Part shown: positions 45,346 to 56,176 of the stretch, in pieces
Position numbering within the stretch: position 1 is the first letter of the stretch
How the letters are laid out: each line of letters opens with the position of its first letter
Assembly (NCBI GenBank): GCA_003168335.1
Contig: PMSM01000013.1
Location: forward strand, 341,863-405,862
Source: Blastocatellia bacterium
GTDB lineage: Bacteria; Acidobacteriota; Blastocatellia; Pyrinomonadales; Pyrinomonadaceae
DNA: 64,000 nucleotides
Direction of reading: 5' to 3'
Notes under the pieces: generated by a model
The model's input: only the letters and a program-made list of their open reading frames with translations
Database searches by the model: none
What the model was told of the DNA's origin: nothing
Translations under genes and position numbers: made by a program

Positions 45346-47535
45346 ATGAAAAAGCTCAATCTTGTTTTCGCTCTGGCACTAGCATTCGCATTCGTCCCGC
45401 ACGCTTCAGCAAGTGCGCAGAGCCAGGAGCTCCAGCGCTGGGAGCAACAGGCCCGGAACGTTACGATCATCCGTGACGACTGGGGTATCGCGCACATCTC
45501 CGGCAAGACCGATGCCGATGCGGTGTTCGGCGCCATCTACGCTCAGGCCGAAGACGATTTCAATCGCGTGGAGACGAACTATATCAATTCCATGGGACGC
45601 CTGGCCGAGGCCGAGGGCGAGGCCGAAGTGTGGCGCGATCTGCGCATGAAACTTTTCATCTCTCCCGAAGCTATGAAGACGCAGTACGAGGCGAGCCCGG
45701 CGTGGTTGAAAGCGTTGATGAATGCGTGGGCCGACGGTCTGAACTTTTATCTCGCCAGACACCCTCAGGTGACGCCGAGAGTCATCAAGCACTTCGAACC
45801 CTGGATGGCGCTGACCTTCAGCGAGGGCAGCATCGGCGGAGACATCGAGACGATCAACCTGAACCAGTTGCAGTTCTTCTATGGACAAGGTCCGACTCCG
45901 AAGGGGGTCGCGGCCAATGATCAATCTGGCTTGCTGGCAGAGCCGTCGGGATCGAACGGCATCGTCATCTCGCCGTCGAACACGGTCGGCCGCCACGCGC
46001 TGTTGCTGATCAATCCGCACACGTCTTTCTTTTTTAGATCCGAGCTGCAGATGACAAGCCTGGAAGGGCTGAATGCCTATGGCGCGGTCACGTGGGGACA
46101 ATTTTTTATCTACCAGGGTTTCAACGAACGTTGCGGTTGGATGCACACATCGAGCGCCGTTGACGCCATCGATGAGTATCTCGAAACAGTGGTGAAGAAG
46201 GGCGATCAGTTCTTTTACAAGTACGGCAACGAAGAACGTCCGGTGACGACGTCCGTGATCAAGGTGCCCTACAAGACGGACAAGGGGATGGCCGAGAGAA
46301 CGTTCACCGTCTATCGCACCCAGCACGGGCCCATCGTTCGCGCGGTGGGCGACAAATGGGTGAGCATTAGTCTGATGCAGGAACCCGTGAAAGCGCTGAC
46401 GCAGTCGTACACGCGCACCAAGGCGCAGGACTACAAGGCGTTTCGGCAGACGATGGAGCTGCACGCAGACTCTTCGAACAACACGATCTTCGCGGATGCC
46501 GATGGCAACATCGCGTATTTCCACGGCAACTTTATTCCGCGGCGCGATCCTAAATTCGACTGGACCAAACCCGTGGACGGCAGCGATCCGGCAACGGACT
46601 GGCACGGCCTGCTGTCCGTGGACGAGTCACCGCTCTTGCTGAATCCTGCCAGCGGCTGGCTCTACAACAGCAACAACTCGCCGTGGTCGGCGGCGGGTCC
46701 AAGCAGCCCGAAGAAAACCGACTATCCTGTGTACGTCGATAACGGAGTCGAGTCCGCGCGTGGGCTCCACGCAATCAGGGTCCTGCAGAACAAGAAGGAC
46801 TTCACGGTCGACTCGCTCATCGCGGCGGCCTATGACAGCTATCTAACGTGGTTTGAGAAGCCGATCCCCGCGCTGGTCAAGGCGTGGGACCAGACTCCCG
46901 CGACCGATCCTCTCAAAGCGAAACTGGCTGATCAGATCGCGATCCTGCGCGCGTGGGATATGCGCTGGTCGGCGACGTCCGTGCCGACGTCGCTCGCAGT
47001 GTTCTGGGCTGAGGATATTCAAAGGAAAGTGGCCGCCGAGGCCAGACGCGCAGGCGTGCCCGCGGACGAGTACATCGCGAGCAAAGGCCAGCCAGAGCAA
47101 CTTCTGAAATCGCTGTTGGCAGCATCTGACAAACTCGCCGCCGATTTCGGGACGTGGAAGACACCATGGGGCGACATCAATCGCTTCCAACGCGTCACCG
47201 ACGACATCGTGCATCCGTTCAGCGACGCGGGACCAAGCATTCCCGTTGGCTTCACCTCTGCAATCTGGGGCTCGCTGGCCTCGTTCGGTGCGCGTCCGTA
47301 CAAAGGGTCAAAGAAGATTTACGGAACCAGCGGCAATAGCTTTGTGGCTGTCGTCGAGTTCGGAAAGACGGTGCGGGCAAGAGCCGTGACCGCCGGCGGA
47401 GAGAGTGGCAATCCATCATCGCCGCACTTCAACGACCAGGCCAAACGCTACAGCACGGGCGATCTGAGAGACGTGTACTTCTATCGCTCGCAACTCAAGG
47501 GTCACACTGAGCGGGAGTACCATCCGGGGAATTAG
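45346..47535 (+). CDS. penicillin acylase family (Ntn-hydrolase) protein
   Basis: 729 residues from ATG 45346; the frame is open to 45205 but that part is repeat. Signal peptide LNLVFALALAFAFVPHASA. An alpha-chain region (VTIIRDDWGIAHISGKTDAD) precedes the self-processing site, where the N-terminal nucleophile is probably Ser203 in PSGSNGIVISP. The beta chain follows (LQMTSLEGLNAYGAVTWG, FTVYRTQHGPIVRA, NTIFADADGNIAYFHGNFIP). Relatives hydrolyse beta-lactam side chains, acyl-homoserine lactones or other amides. The substrate is not decidable here; quorum-signal hydrolysis is one option. The C-terminus ends YRSQLKGHTEREYHPG, a known family end. Confidence 0.93.
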   Translation: MKKLNLVFALALAFAFVPHASASAQSQELQRWEQQARNVTIIRDDWGIAHISGKTDADAVFGAIYAQAEDDFNRVETNYINSMGRLAEAEGEAEVWRDLRMKLFISPEAMKTQYEASPAWLKALMNAWADGLNFYLARHPQVTPRVIKHFEPWMALTFSEGSIGGDIETINLNQLQFFYGQGPTPKGVAANDQSGLLAEPSGSNGIVISPSNTVGRHALLLINPHTSFFFRSELQMTSLEGLNAYGAVTWGQFFIYQGFNERCGWMHTSSAVDAIDEYLETVVKKGDQFFYKYGNEERPVTTSVIKVPYKTDKGMAERTFTVYRTQHGPIVRAVGDKWVSISLMQEPVKALTQSYTRTKAQDYKAFRQTMELHADSSNNTIFADADGNIAYFHGNFIPRRDPKFDWTKPVDGSDPATDWHGLLSVDESPLLLNPASGWLYNSNNSPWSAAGPSSPKKTDYPVYVDNGVESARGLHAIRVLQNKKDFTVDSLIAAAYDSYLTWFEKPIPALVKAWDQTPATDPLKAKLADQIAILRAWDMRWSATSVPTSLAVFWAEDIQRKVAAEARRAGVPADEYIASKGQPEQLLKSLLAASDKLAADFGTWKTPWGDINRFQRVTDDIVHPFSDAGPSIPVGFTSAIWGSLASFGARPYKGSKKIYGTSGNSFVAVVEFGKTVRARAVTAGGESGNPSSPHFNDQAKRYSTGDLRDVYFYRSQLKGHTEREYHPGN

Positions 47536-47767
47536 AGCCGGAAGACGAGTGTTAAAGCTCCGCTTGCGTGATGGGACAGGAAATTCTGAACAAGATGAAA
47601 AGAGATTTATTGAGCCCGCGAAGAGCGCTGCCACCCACTGTGCGGGTTTTGAAGAGTTAGCCGCACCTGCCTCGTACTTCAACGAAGCTCTGAACCAGCT
47701 AGTAAAATCCAACTTCGCCTGCAAGCATCCAGGGGTTGGCCCGTTCTTCAGAGCAGGAGGCCAACCT

Positions 47768-48286
47768 ATGAAATACCCACTCTTCCTTTTGACCCTTGCG
47801 ATTTTGGGTATAGTTCCGCTGGCGCATGCTCAAAACAAGGCGGGCATCGCCAACCCGGCGATTGACATGGAGGGCTACCTCCGGGTTTCGGCGGAAGCTG
47901 CGAAGCATCGGGAAGCACGCCGGCTGCCCGAAGAGGACTTCATCCGCATGAGCCGCGAGTCCGGAACAGTCATCCTGGACGCCCGGAGCACTGAGAAATT
48001 CGATGAACTCCACATCCGTGGGGCGATCAATTTGAGCTTTCCCGATATCGCGGTTGAAAGTCTCAGGCTTACGTTTCCTGACAAGAACGCCCGAATTCTG
48101 ATCTACTGCAACAACAACTTTCGGGGTGCGGACGGGCCGTTCCCGCCCAAGGCCGCGATCGCTTCATTAAATCTTTCTACCTACATCGCCCTATACAGCT
48201 ACGGTTATATGAATGTTTACGAGTTGGGGCCACTCATCGACGTGAAGACTTCCAAACTGGATTTGGTGTCAAGTTCAGCTCACTAG
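47768..48286 (+). CDS. exported rhodanese-like protein
   Basis: 172 residues from ATG 47768 with GCAGGAGG upstream; a longer frame from 47549 lacks signal content. The signal peptide is MKYPLFLLTLAILGIVPLAH. The rhodanese domain shows VILDARSTEKFDELHIRGAI and the active-site loop YCNNNFRG with catalytic Cys114. The usual CxxGxR-type loop is altered (CNNNFRG). It probably acts in the periplasm on sulfur or in signalling; the substrate is unknown. Confidence 0.87.
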   Translation: MKYPLFLLTLAILGIVPLAHAQNKAGIANPAIDMEGYLRVSAEAAKHREARRLPEEDFIRMSRESGTVILDARSTEKFDELHIRGAINLSFPDIAVESLRLTFPDKNARILIYCNNNFRGADGPFPPKAAIASLNLSTYIALYSYGYMNVYELGPLIDVKTSKLDLVSSSAH

Positions 48287-48410
48287 CCCATTTGCCTGGG
48301 ATCAAGCCACGGCGACCTTGAGTCGCACCTTCGGTCCAGGTTTGAATGCCGGCTAACGTTCAGACAACAGTGCTCTGGAGTTAGTCTGTTCACGTCCTCA
48401 AGGTCTGTTT

Positions 48411-48770
48411 ATGAAACTATCCAAACACACTCTCTGCGTTCTCATGATTTTGCTCTTTGTCGTGCTGCATTCGCGCGCACAGGAAAATGGCCAGTCGCCT
48501 CTTCCGCCGAAGTATCGGATGGAGTTGGTCCACATCTTTGAGTTGGGTTCGACGGAGTTTATCTTCGTCATCGGCAATATTGGGTTTAAGTCCGTCGCCT
48601 CGTTGAAGGAATATCTAGGCACACTGCCGGCCGGCTCGACGATTGAGTGGGCGCCCGGTTGTATCAGAATGGGCGGCGAGCCGTTGCTCTCATCCGAGCA
48701 GGAGATGGAGGACTTCAAGGCATTTTGTGCCGAGAAGAATATTAATTTCATCCTGGTGCCGGCGGGCTGA
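48411..48770 (+). CDS. short exported protein of unknown function
   Basis: 119 residues. The signal peptide is LCVLMILLFVVLHSRA, with AAGGT upstream of ATG 48411. The mature domain is a small alpha/beta unit (FIFVIGNIGFKSVASLKEYL, EQEMEDFKAFCAEKNINFIL) with two Cys. No family recognised. Confidence 0.7.
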   Translation: MKLSKHTLCVLMILLFVVLHSRAQENGQSPLPPKYRMELVHIFELGSTEFIFVIGNIGFKSVASLKEYLGTLPAGSTIEWAPGCIRMGGEPLLSSEQEMEDFKAFCAEKNINFILVPAG

Positions 48771-48864
48771 AGGCGCTGCGTCAACGGTCGCATACAACGG
48801 TTGATCGTTGCCGGCAGATCTTTCACTATTTTCTACAACTAAGGGAACTCCACCCAATCAAATG

Positions 48865-48894
48865 AAAAAGGCCCCGACTGTTCAGGGCCTTTTT
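48865..48894. terminator. bidirectional rho-independent terminator
   Basis: AAAAAGGCCC (48865-48874) and GGGCCTTTTT (48885-48894) form a stem with a short loop and U tracts on both strands. It lies between a plus-strand gene and the minus-strand lipoprotein gene. Confidence 0.9.
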
Positions 48895-48930
48895 GTTGTT
48901 CAGCGAAAGCTGCCGAGATCGATACCGGTG

Positions 48931-49455
48931 TTACTTGGGCAACAGGCTGCATTGGCTTGGCAGGTTGCCATTAAATTGGAAGTTTGCACCGACAACGATT
49001 GGCTGGTCCGAAGTCACTCTGACGGTGAACGCCACGTGAGTCACGCCGTCGAATCCGGGACCACTGGTTGAAGGCATGACCCAATCGAGGTCTCTCGTGT
49101 GCGCTGCCGCAAGAGTCACCGTGGCGGCGCCGGCCTCACCCGGGTAGGTCCTGGCGGGATTCGATCCAGGAATGGTTACGCCGGTCAGGTTGGTCCCGTC
49201 TCTGTCGACAATATTGACAGCGATGTTGGCAGTAGTCCCGCTGCCGTTGAAAACGTAGAGATCAGACCTGGGACTACCGGCGGCGTTGGGAAGATGCGCC
49301 GGCGTGCAAACCCAAACGAACGGCGGCCCGCCCCCCGAACCGGATGGGCCCGGCGGGCCGGCGGGTCCCGGCGGCCCCTGGCACCCAATCAAAAGAACAA
49401 GGGCGAGAAAAGTGAAGCAGGCAACGCAGGCTCGCTTTACGGAGGTAATGCTCAT
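48931..49455 (-). CDS. lipoprotein with short collagen-like repeat
   Basis: 174 residues from ATG 49455, with AAGGAGA upstream; the frame is open to 49545. The lipobox is LIGC after a helix (CFTFLALVLLIGC), followed by a collagen-like GPPGPAGPPGPSG run. The rest is a beta-rich domain (SDLYVFNGSGTTANIAVNIV, PGEAGAATVTLAAAHTRD, VTHVAFTVRVTSDQPIVVGA). The short Gly-Pro-Xaa repeat may form a trimeric stalk. Function unknown; convergent with the previous gene over a terminator. Confidence 0.82.
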   Translation of the reverse strand: MSITSVKRACVACFTFLALVLLIGCQGPPGPAGPPGPSGSGGGPPFVWVCTPAHLPNAAGSPRSDLYVFNGSGTTANIAVNIVDRDGTNLTGVTIPGSNPARTYPGEAGAATVTLAAAHTRDLDWVMPSTSGPGFDGVTHVAFTVRVTSDQPIVVGANFQFNGNLPSQCSLLPK

Positions 49456-49748
49456 ACCAATCTCCTTCTGAGGCGGAAGCCGCCCCGCAGATCCCAGGAA
49501 TAGTAAGTCGCGGCGAAATCTATTTACTCGCAGATGGGTTGTCAAGGTTTTTGCAACGCCTGTTCTCGCTTGTCTGAAACAAACTCCGGCGGAGTCTTAC
49601 TTTTTAACGAGTAGACCAGCGCGCCCGACGATCGTCGTTGGACGACTCACGCTGTGAGAGGTTCAAGCTCAGTCAATTTTGCGTTAAACTCTGCCGGCAT
49701 TCCGCTCGCACATAGTAATCGCTGACAAATTCCTTTTGGGAGGCTTTC

Positions 49749-52028
<2,280 letters not shown>

Positions 52029-52284
52029 GAGGGTGAAAGAAGGATAGTGCTGCGAATGTGGCACGCGCATCTTGCGCGTGATTCACGCCAAGCCCGCGTT
52101 AGCGGGCGCCAGCATAAAGTCTAGCACCCCAGCCGAGATGCTCGGCCGGGGACCCCACCCTGGGGTGGAGCGTAGCGAAACCCCAGGATCAGAATAGACG
52201 TGAGAGCAGAGCGCGTGGAACGCGCGACGCCTCTTCGTCGATCTGATGCTTGCTCGAAAAGCTTAGCGCCAATATACTGCTGCC
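52029..52284. repeat. intergenic palindrome cluster
   Basis: Hairpins CACGCGCATCTTGCGCGTG (52065 on), GCCCGCGTTAGCGGGC (52089 on), CCAGCCGAGATGCTCGGCCGG (about 52130) and CCCCACCCTGGGGTGG (about 52152) follow each other between the M28 peptidase and the antitoxin-type gene. No gene is supported. Confidence 0.6.
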
Positions 52285-52500
52285 ATGGTCACCATTATCG
52301 AAGTAGAGAAACTCGCATTGGATTTGCCTGAGAACCAGCGAGCCATCCTCGCCGCTCATCTGCTTGGCTCGCTGGCCCCGGTTCTTCATGATGAGGACGA
52401 GGGTATCGCGGAGGCGCTGCTGCGCGATGCAGAGTTTGAGACGAACCCGGCCCTTGGCATGTCATTGGAACAACTCGACCAGCAGATCGCCGGCAGATGA
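52285..52500 (+). CDS. addiction module antitoxin (PF09720-type)
   Basis: 71 residues. The family shows ALDLPENQRAILAAHLLGSL and ends EQLDQQIAGR, typical of the RelB/ParD-like 'putative addiction module component' family normally followed by a RelE/ParE toxin. No RelE-like gene is here; the next genes are a MazF-type pair. It may be an orphan or act with the pair. Confidence 0.75.
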   Translation: MVTIIEVEKLALDLPENQRAILAAHLLGSLAPVLHDEDEGIAEALLRDAEFETNPALGMSLEQLDQQIAGR

Positions 52501-52511
52501 GGAGGCAGGCA

Positions 52512-52778
52512 ATGATCGAACTTACCCGCGAACAGCGACAAGCCGTGGCCCAGCAGGGCGAAACCCCTCCCCGCGCTCTGGACCCGGACACGCATACCAC
52601 CTATGTTCTAATCCGCGAAAAGGTCTATGCCAGGCTGGAGGCGCTTCTGGGCGACGAGCAGGGCGATCAATTCACGCGTGACATGTACCCGCACGTCATG
52701 GAGGTCTTCGGGCGCGAAGGGTGGGACGATCCCGCCATGGACGTCTACAACGACCTAGATCCTCGCACACAGTCATGA
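52512..52778 (+). CDS. putative MazF-partner antitoxin
   Basis: 88 residues from ATG 52512, with GAGGAGG eight bases upstream. The domain (IELTREQRQAVAQQG, TTYVLIREKVYARLEALL, MYPHVMEVFGREGWDDPAMD) resembles the small acidic proteins commonly encoded directly before PemK/MazF toxins. Its TGA overlaps the ATG of the toxin (ATGA), which predicts translational coupling. It should neutralise that toxin. Confidence 0.72.
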   Translation: MIELTREQRQAVAQQGETPPRALDPDTHTTYVLIREKVYARLEALLGDEQGDQFTRDMYPHVMEVFGREGWDDPAMDVYNDLDPRTQS

Positions 52779-53131
52779 ACGTCCAACGCGGCGATGTCGT
52801 GTTAGTCGATTACCCTTATGCTTCCGGCACTGGCGCCAAAGTGCGGCCCGTGCTTGTGATTCAGAACGACCGCGACAACCAACGTCTGCTGAACACCATT
52901 GTTGTCCAAATCACGAGCCTAACCCGGCGCGCTTTAGAACCAACCCAGTTATTGATTGAGCTTGCCACGCCCGCAGGCCGGCAGTCTGGGCTGCGACAGG
53001 ATTCCGTGGTGAACTGCGTCAATATCCTTACGCTCGACAAGGACAAGATTCTGCGGAAGCTGGGGGGCTTACCGAATTCCGCCCTTCAGCTAGTCAACAC
53101 GTGTCTTAAGGCAGCCCTTGAATTGCCCTAA
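52775..53131 (+). CDS. MazF/PemK-type endoribonuclease toxin
   Basis: 118 residues from ATG 52775. The MazF fold is clear: NVQRGDVVLVDYPYASGTGA, KVRPVLVIQNDRDN and LLNTIVVQITSLTRR. The active-site Arg in VRPVLV and a Thr/Ser in the strand QITSLTR are the usual residues. It would cut mRNA when the antitoxin is degraded. It overlaps the antitoxin gene by four bases; an XRE regulator gene follows. Confidence 0.9.
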   Translation: MNVQRGDVVLVDYPYASGTGAKVRPVLVIQNDRDNQRLLNTIVVQITSLTRRALEPTQLLIELATPAGRQSGLRQDSVVNCVNILTLDKDKILRKLGGLPNSALQLVNTCLKAALELP

Positions 53132-53149
53132 CAGTACCGCTAATTGCGA

Positions 53150-53491
53150 ATGGCTGGAGCTACCTTGAAAGAATCACGACGAACGAAGCATGACGCGCAG
53201 ACTAATGCCTTCCTGACTTCGCTCAACCGAGGAGCGCTGACATTTGGCCAACTCCTGGCTTCGTTGCGACAAGCGGACGAAGCTGGGCTGGCGCAGTTTG
53301 CCGCCACGCTTGGCATCTCGCGCCAGCACCTGCACCAATTGGAAACCGGCCAAAAGAGTGTCAGCCCGGAGCGCGCAGTGCGGTTTGCTCGACTGCTCGG
53401 ACAAAGCGAAAGCTATTTTCTACAGCTCGCATTGCAGGATCTGGCGAACGACTCCGGAATCACGGCGTATATCCAGGTCATGGTGGCGTAA
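53150..53491 (+). CDS. XRE-family transcriptional regulator
   Basis: 113 residues from ATG 53150. The HTH is FAATLGISRQHLHQLETGQKSVSPERAVRFARLLG, a Cro/C1-type helix-turn-helix, followed by QSESYFLQLALQDLA. The N-terminal LASLRQADEAG leads in. It is 18 bases after the toxin gene. It resembles HigA-type antitoxins, so it may regulate the module or be a second antitoxin. Confidence 0.78.
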   Translation: MAGATLKESRRTKHDAQTNAFLTSLNRGALTFGQLLASLRQADEAGLAQFAATLGISRQHLHQLETGQKSVSPERAVRFARLLGQSESYFLQLALQDLANDSGITAYIQVMVA

Positions 53492-53544
53492 CGAGCACGT
53501 CGTTCGAAAATCCTAAGTTGGCACCGCGATAAAGGTTAAGCACC

Positions 53545-55260
53545 ATGTCTAAATGCGTTTTCTACGATCGCCGCAAGAACCGAGTCGGCTTTCTCCTTGT
53601 GCTGGCGATGTTGCTGCTCGCACAGACGCCGCACCGAAGTAGTGCCGCCGGAACGATAGCAACTGTCACACCTCAGTCATCAACCCCAACTCACGCCGAC
53701 ATCCTGCGTGGCGAGTATGGTCGATACCGGGCGAACAATGATCTGCTCTTTTATCATCTCGATATCCGCGTCGACCCGGAGAAGAAGTTTGTCAACGGCA
53801 AGAACACGATCCGTTTCAAGATGCTCAAGGACGACACGCGGATCCAGCTCGATCTTTACGACAATTTGAAGATCGATAAGATTGTCTACACGCCGTCGAA
53901 TATCGGCCGGGTGTCGGGGATTTACGCCAGAGAGCTGAAATACGAACGCGACTCGGGTGCTGTCTTCATCGACTTTCCCGAAACCTTGAAAGCCGGACGC
54001 GTTTACTCGATCGACTTCTACTACTCGGGCACGCCGCAGACGATCGGCCGATTCGGCGGCTTCACTTTCGGCAAGGATCCGGCCGGCCGGTCCTGGACCT
54101 TCACCGCTTGTGAAGGAGAAGGCGCCAGCATCTGGTGGCCGAACAAAGATCAGTGGAAAGACGAAGTCGAGTCGATGAAGATAAGTGTGTCGATTCCGAA
54201 TAGCCTCGTTGATGTTTCTAACGGAAAGTTCATCGGCAAGACCGACCTGGGCGATGGCTACACGCGTTGGGATTGGCTGGTGCAGTATCCAATCAACAAC
54301 TATGACGTCTCGCTGAATATCGGCAAGTACGAGCATTGGTCAGATCGCCTCGGCGATCTGTCGCTCGACTTCTACGCGTTGCCGGAAGACCTGGACAAGG
54401 CCAGGAAACAATTCGCGCAGGCCAAAGGAATGCTCACTGCGTACCAGCATTATTTCGGCGAGTATCCCTTCAAGAAAGACGGCTACAAGTTGATCGAAGC
54501 GCCCTACGCCGGCATGGAGCACCAGTCTGCTGTCACCTACGGCAACCACTTCGCGAACGGCTATCTGGAACGCGACTGGACCGGCGTCGGCATCTCGCCG
54601 CGCTTCGACTTCATCATCATTCATGAGAGCGGGCACGAATGGTTCGGCAACAGCGTCAGTGCGGCTGACCGATCCGACATGTGGATTCACGAAGGCTGGA
54701 CGACGTATCTCGAGTGCCTCTATGTCGAGTACATGTACGGGCATGACGATAGCTTGAAGTACACGAATGCGTACAAGTCGAAAGTCAGGAATCAGCAACC
54801 AATCATCGCCCAGCGCGGCGTCAATGCGACACCGCCACAGGACATGTACTTCAAGGGCGCGCTCTTCATCAACACGCTGCGAAGCATTGTCGATGACGAC
54901 AAGAAATGGTGGGCCTTGCTCCGAGACTTCTACCAACACTTCAAATATCAGAACATCATGACTGAGGACATCGTCGCGTACTTCAACCAGAAGACCGGCC
55001 GGAACCTGACGCCGATCTTCGATCAGTATTTGCGCCACACTGCGATCCCGATTTTGGAGTTGAAGTTCGCGGCCGGCGCCGTCGCTTATCGTTGGAAGGT
55101 GGATGAGCCGAAGTTCGCGATGCCGGTGCGCGTCGGGACGAAAGACCATTGGCAGATCATTTCTCCCACGACTGAATGGAAGACAATGAAGACGCCGCTT
55201 CGGAAAGATGAATTCAGCGTGGCGACGGATCTCTACTTTGTAGAGGTGAGCAAGTCCTAG
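53545..55260 (+). CDS. M1-family metallopeptidase
   Basis: 571 residues with a signal segment (GFLLVLAMLLLAQTP). N-terminal beta-rich M1 domain (NDLLFYHLDIRVDPEKKFV). Substrate box AGMEHQSAV (322-330) stands in for GAMEN. Zinc motif HESGH at 360-364, then IHEGWTTYLE with Glu383 as third ligand. A helical C-terminus ends with a beta domain. At 571 residues it lacks the long C-terminal domain of aminopeptidase N, as in M1 proteins of Bacteroidetes/acidobacteria. Probably exported and acts on peptides. Confidence 0.92.
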   Translation: MSKCVFYDRRKNRVGFLLVLAMLLLAQTPHRSSAAGTIATVTPQSSTPTHADILRGEYGRYRANNDLLFYHLDIRVDPEKKFVNGKNTIRFKMLKDDTRIQLDLYDNLKIDKIVYTPSNIGRVSGIYARELKYERDSGAVFIDFPETLKAGRVYSIDFYYSGTPQTIGRFGGFTFGKDPAGRSWTFTACEGEGASIWWPNKDQWKDEVESMKISVSIPNSLVDVSNGKFIGKTDLGDGYTRWDWLVQYPINNYDVSLNIGKYEHWSDRLGDLSLDFYALPEDLDKARKQFAQAKGMLTAYQHYFGEYPFKKDGYKLIEAPYAGMEHQSAVTYGNHFANGYLERDWTGVGISPRFDFIIIHESGHEWFGNSVSAADRSDMWIHEGWTTYLECLYVEYMYGHDDSLKYTNAYKSKVRNQQPIIAQRGVNATPPQDMYFKGALFINTLRSIVDDDKKWWALLRDFYQHFKYQNIMTEDIVAYFNQKTGRNLTPIFDQYLRHTAIPILELKFAAGAVAYRWKVDEPKFAMPVRVGTKDHWQIISPTTEWKTMKTPLRKDEFSVATDLYFVEVSKS

Positions 55261-55553
55261 ATGAGTGGGACAGAATCATTTTCCATTTCTCATTTGTCAT
55301 TAAGCGAACGTCTTTGCTGGGAGCGCGGACGTCTCGTCCGCATTGAGCGCGAAGCGCGAAAAGTATGGATGGATTTGGTTTCAAAGAAGATTGAGCGTGC
55401 CACGCACGCTGTGCGGACGGGACGTCCGCGCTCCCGGCGATATGAAGCGCCTCATCCTCGGAGAGTGACTTGCGATAACAGTGGTCGATGACAATGAGAA
55501 ATGGAAAATGATTCCGTCCACCGAGCCATAGACGGCTTCTGAGGAGAACCACG
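55261..55553. repeat. paired palindrome, copy 2 of family C, with leader of EamA gene
   Basis: Arms 55319-55342 (GGGAGCGCGGACGTCTCG then TCCGCA) and 55412-55435 (TGCGGACGGGACGTCCGC then GCTCCC) are inverted and share the family C sequence at 15655-15758; the left arm has one change. Outer arms near 55261-55300 (AATCATTTTCCATTTCTCAT) and 55490-55520 (ATGAGAAATGGAAAATGATT) are also inverted, so a second repeat type encloses the first. Confidence 0.82.
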
Positions 55554-55982
55554 ATGACATCTTTCTATTTTCCCCTGGGTCTGGCTGTGGTCGGCATGCT
55601 CTTTTACCATCTCGCGCAAAAGTCCATTCCCAGGGGAATTAATCCGTTCTTCGCGACAGTCATAGCCTACCTGGTGGGAATCGCGGTGTGCGCGGTTTGC
55701 GGCTTCACTTTTCCGGGCAACAAGAGCTTCGTAAGCTCCGTCAGAGAATCAAACTGGGCGGTCTTTGTGGTGGGCGCGGCCGCTGCCTGTATCGAAGTGG
55801 GTTTCTTGTTGGCGTATCGCATGGGGTGGAAGATTAGCGTTGCGGCGATGGCCACGAACGTCGCCGTCACGCTCATGCTGGTTCCCATTGGCATTATTGT
55901 TTTCAAAGATCATCTGTCCGTGCGAAATATTCTCGGCCTGGTATTTTGTGTCCTGGGACTAGTGCTGGTCGTGCGTGAGTAA
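55554..55982 (+). CDS. EamA-type (DMT) half-transporter membrane protein
   Basis: 142 residues with four helices (FYFPLGLAVVGMLFYHL, VIAYLVGIAVCAVCGFTF, VFVVGAAAACIEVGFLLAY, LGLVFCVLGLVLVV). GAGGAGA precedes ATG 55554. It corresponds to a single EamA unit, as in small multidrug-type or half-size drug/metabolite transporters; it probably dimerises. Substrate unknown. Confidence 0.82.
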   Translation: MTSFYFPLGLAVVGMLFYHLAQKSIPRGINPFFATVIAYLVGIAVCAVCGFTFPGNKSFVSSVRESNWAVFVVGAAAACIEVGFLLAYRMGWKISVAAMATNVAVTLMLVPIGIIVFKDHLSVRNILGLVFCVLGLVLVVRE

Positions 55983-56019
55983 CGAGCGCAGTAGGTCGAA
56001 AATAGCGCCATATTATCTA

Positions 56020-56085
56020 CCCAGCCGTAAAACGGCTGGGCTAGAAACCCTTCGGGAAAGCCGTCTGAAGACGGCTCAGACCAAA
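56020..56085. repeat. intergenic palindromes
   Basis: CCCAGCCGTAAAACGGCTGGG (56023-56041 region) and AGCCGTCTGAAGACGGCT (56061 on) are two hairpins separated by CCCTTCGGG. They lie upstream of the DUF1624 gene. No gene seen. Confidence 0.6.
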
Positions 56086-56176
56086 TGTTTCCGACGACTT
56101 CGGAAAGCCGCCGCGACGCTGTCGAATCTTTATCGAGTCTGCGTCCTCCCGTAACAAAGGTCGACAAGGTGCAAGA

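Noticed and set aside
45406..46605. 399-codon open frame on the minus strand
   Set aside because: It is antisense to the penicillin acylase gene; arginine/histidine-rich composition is typical of a shadow frame in GC-rich DNA.
52059..52080. possible sigma-54 promoter (TGGCAC...TTGC)
   Set aside because: The spacing between the two boxes is two bases too long and the site is part of a palindrome cluster.
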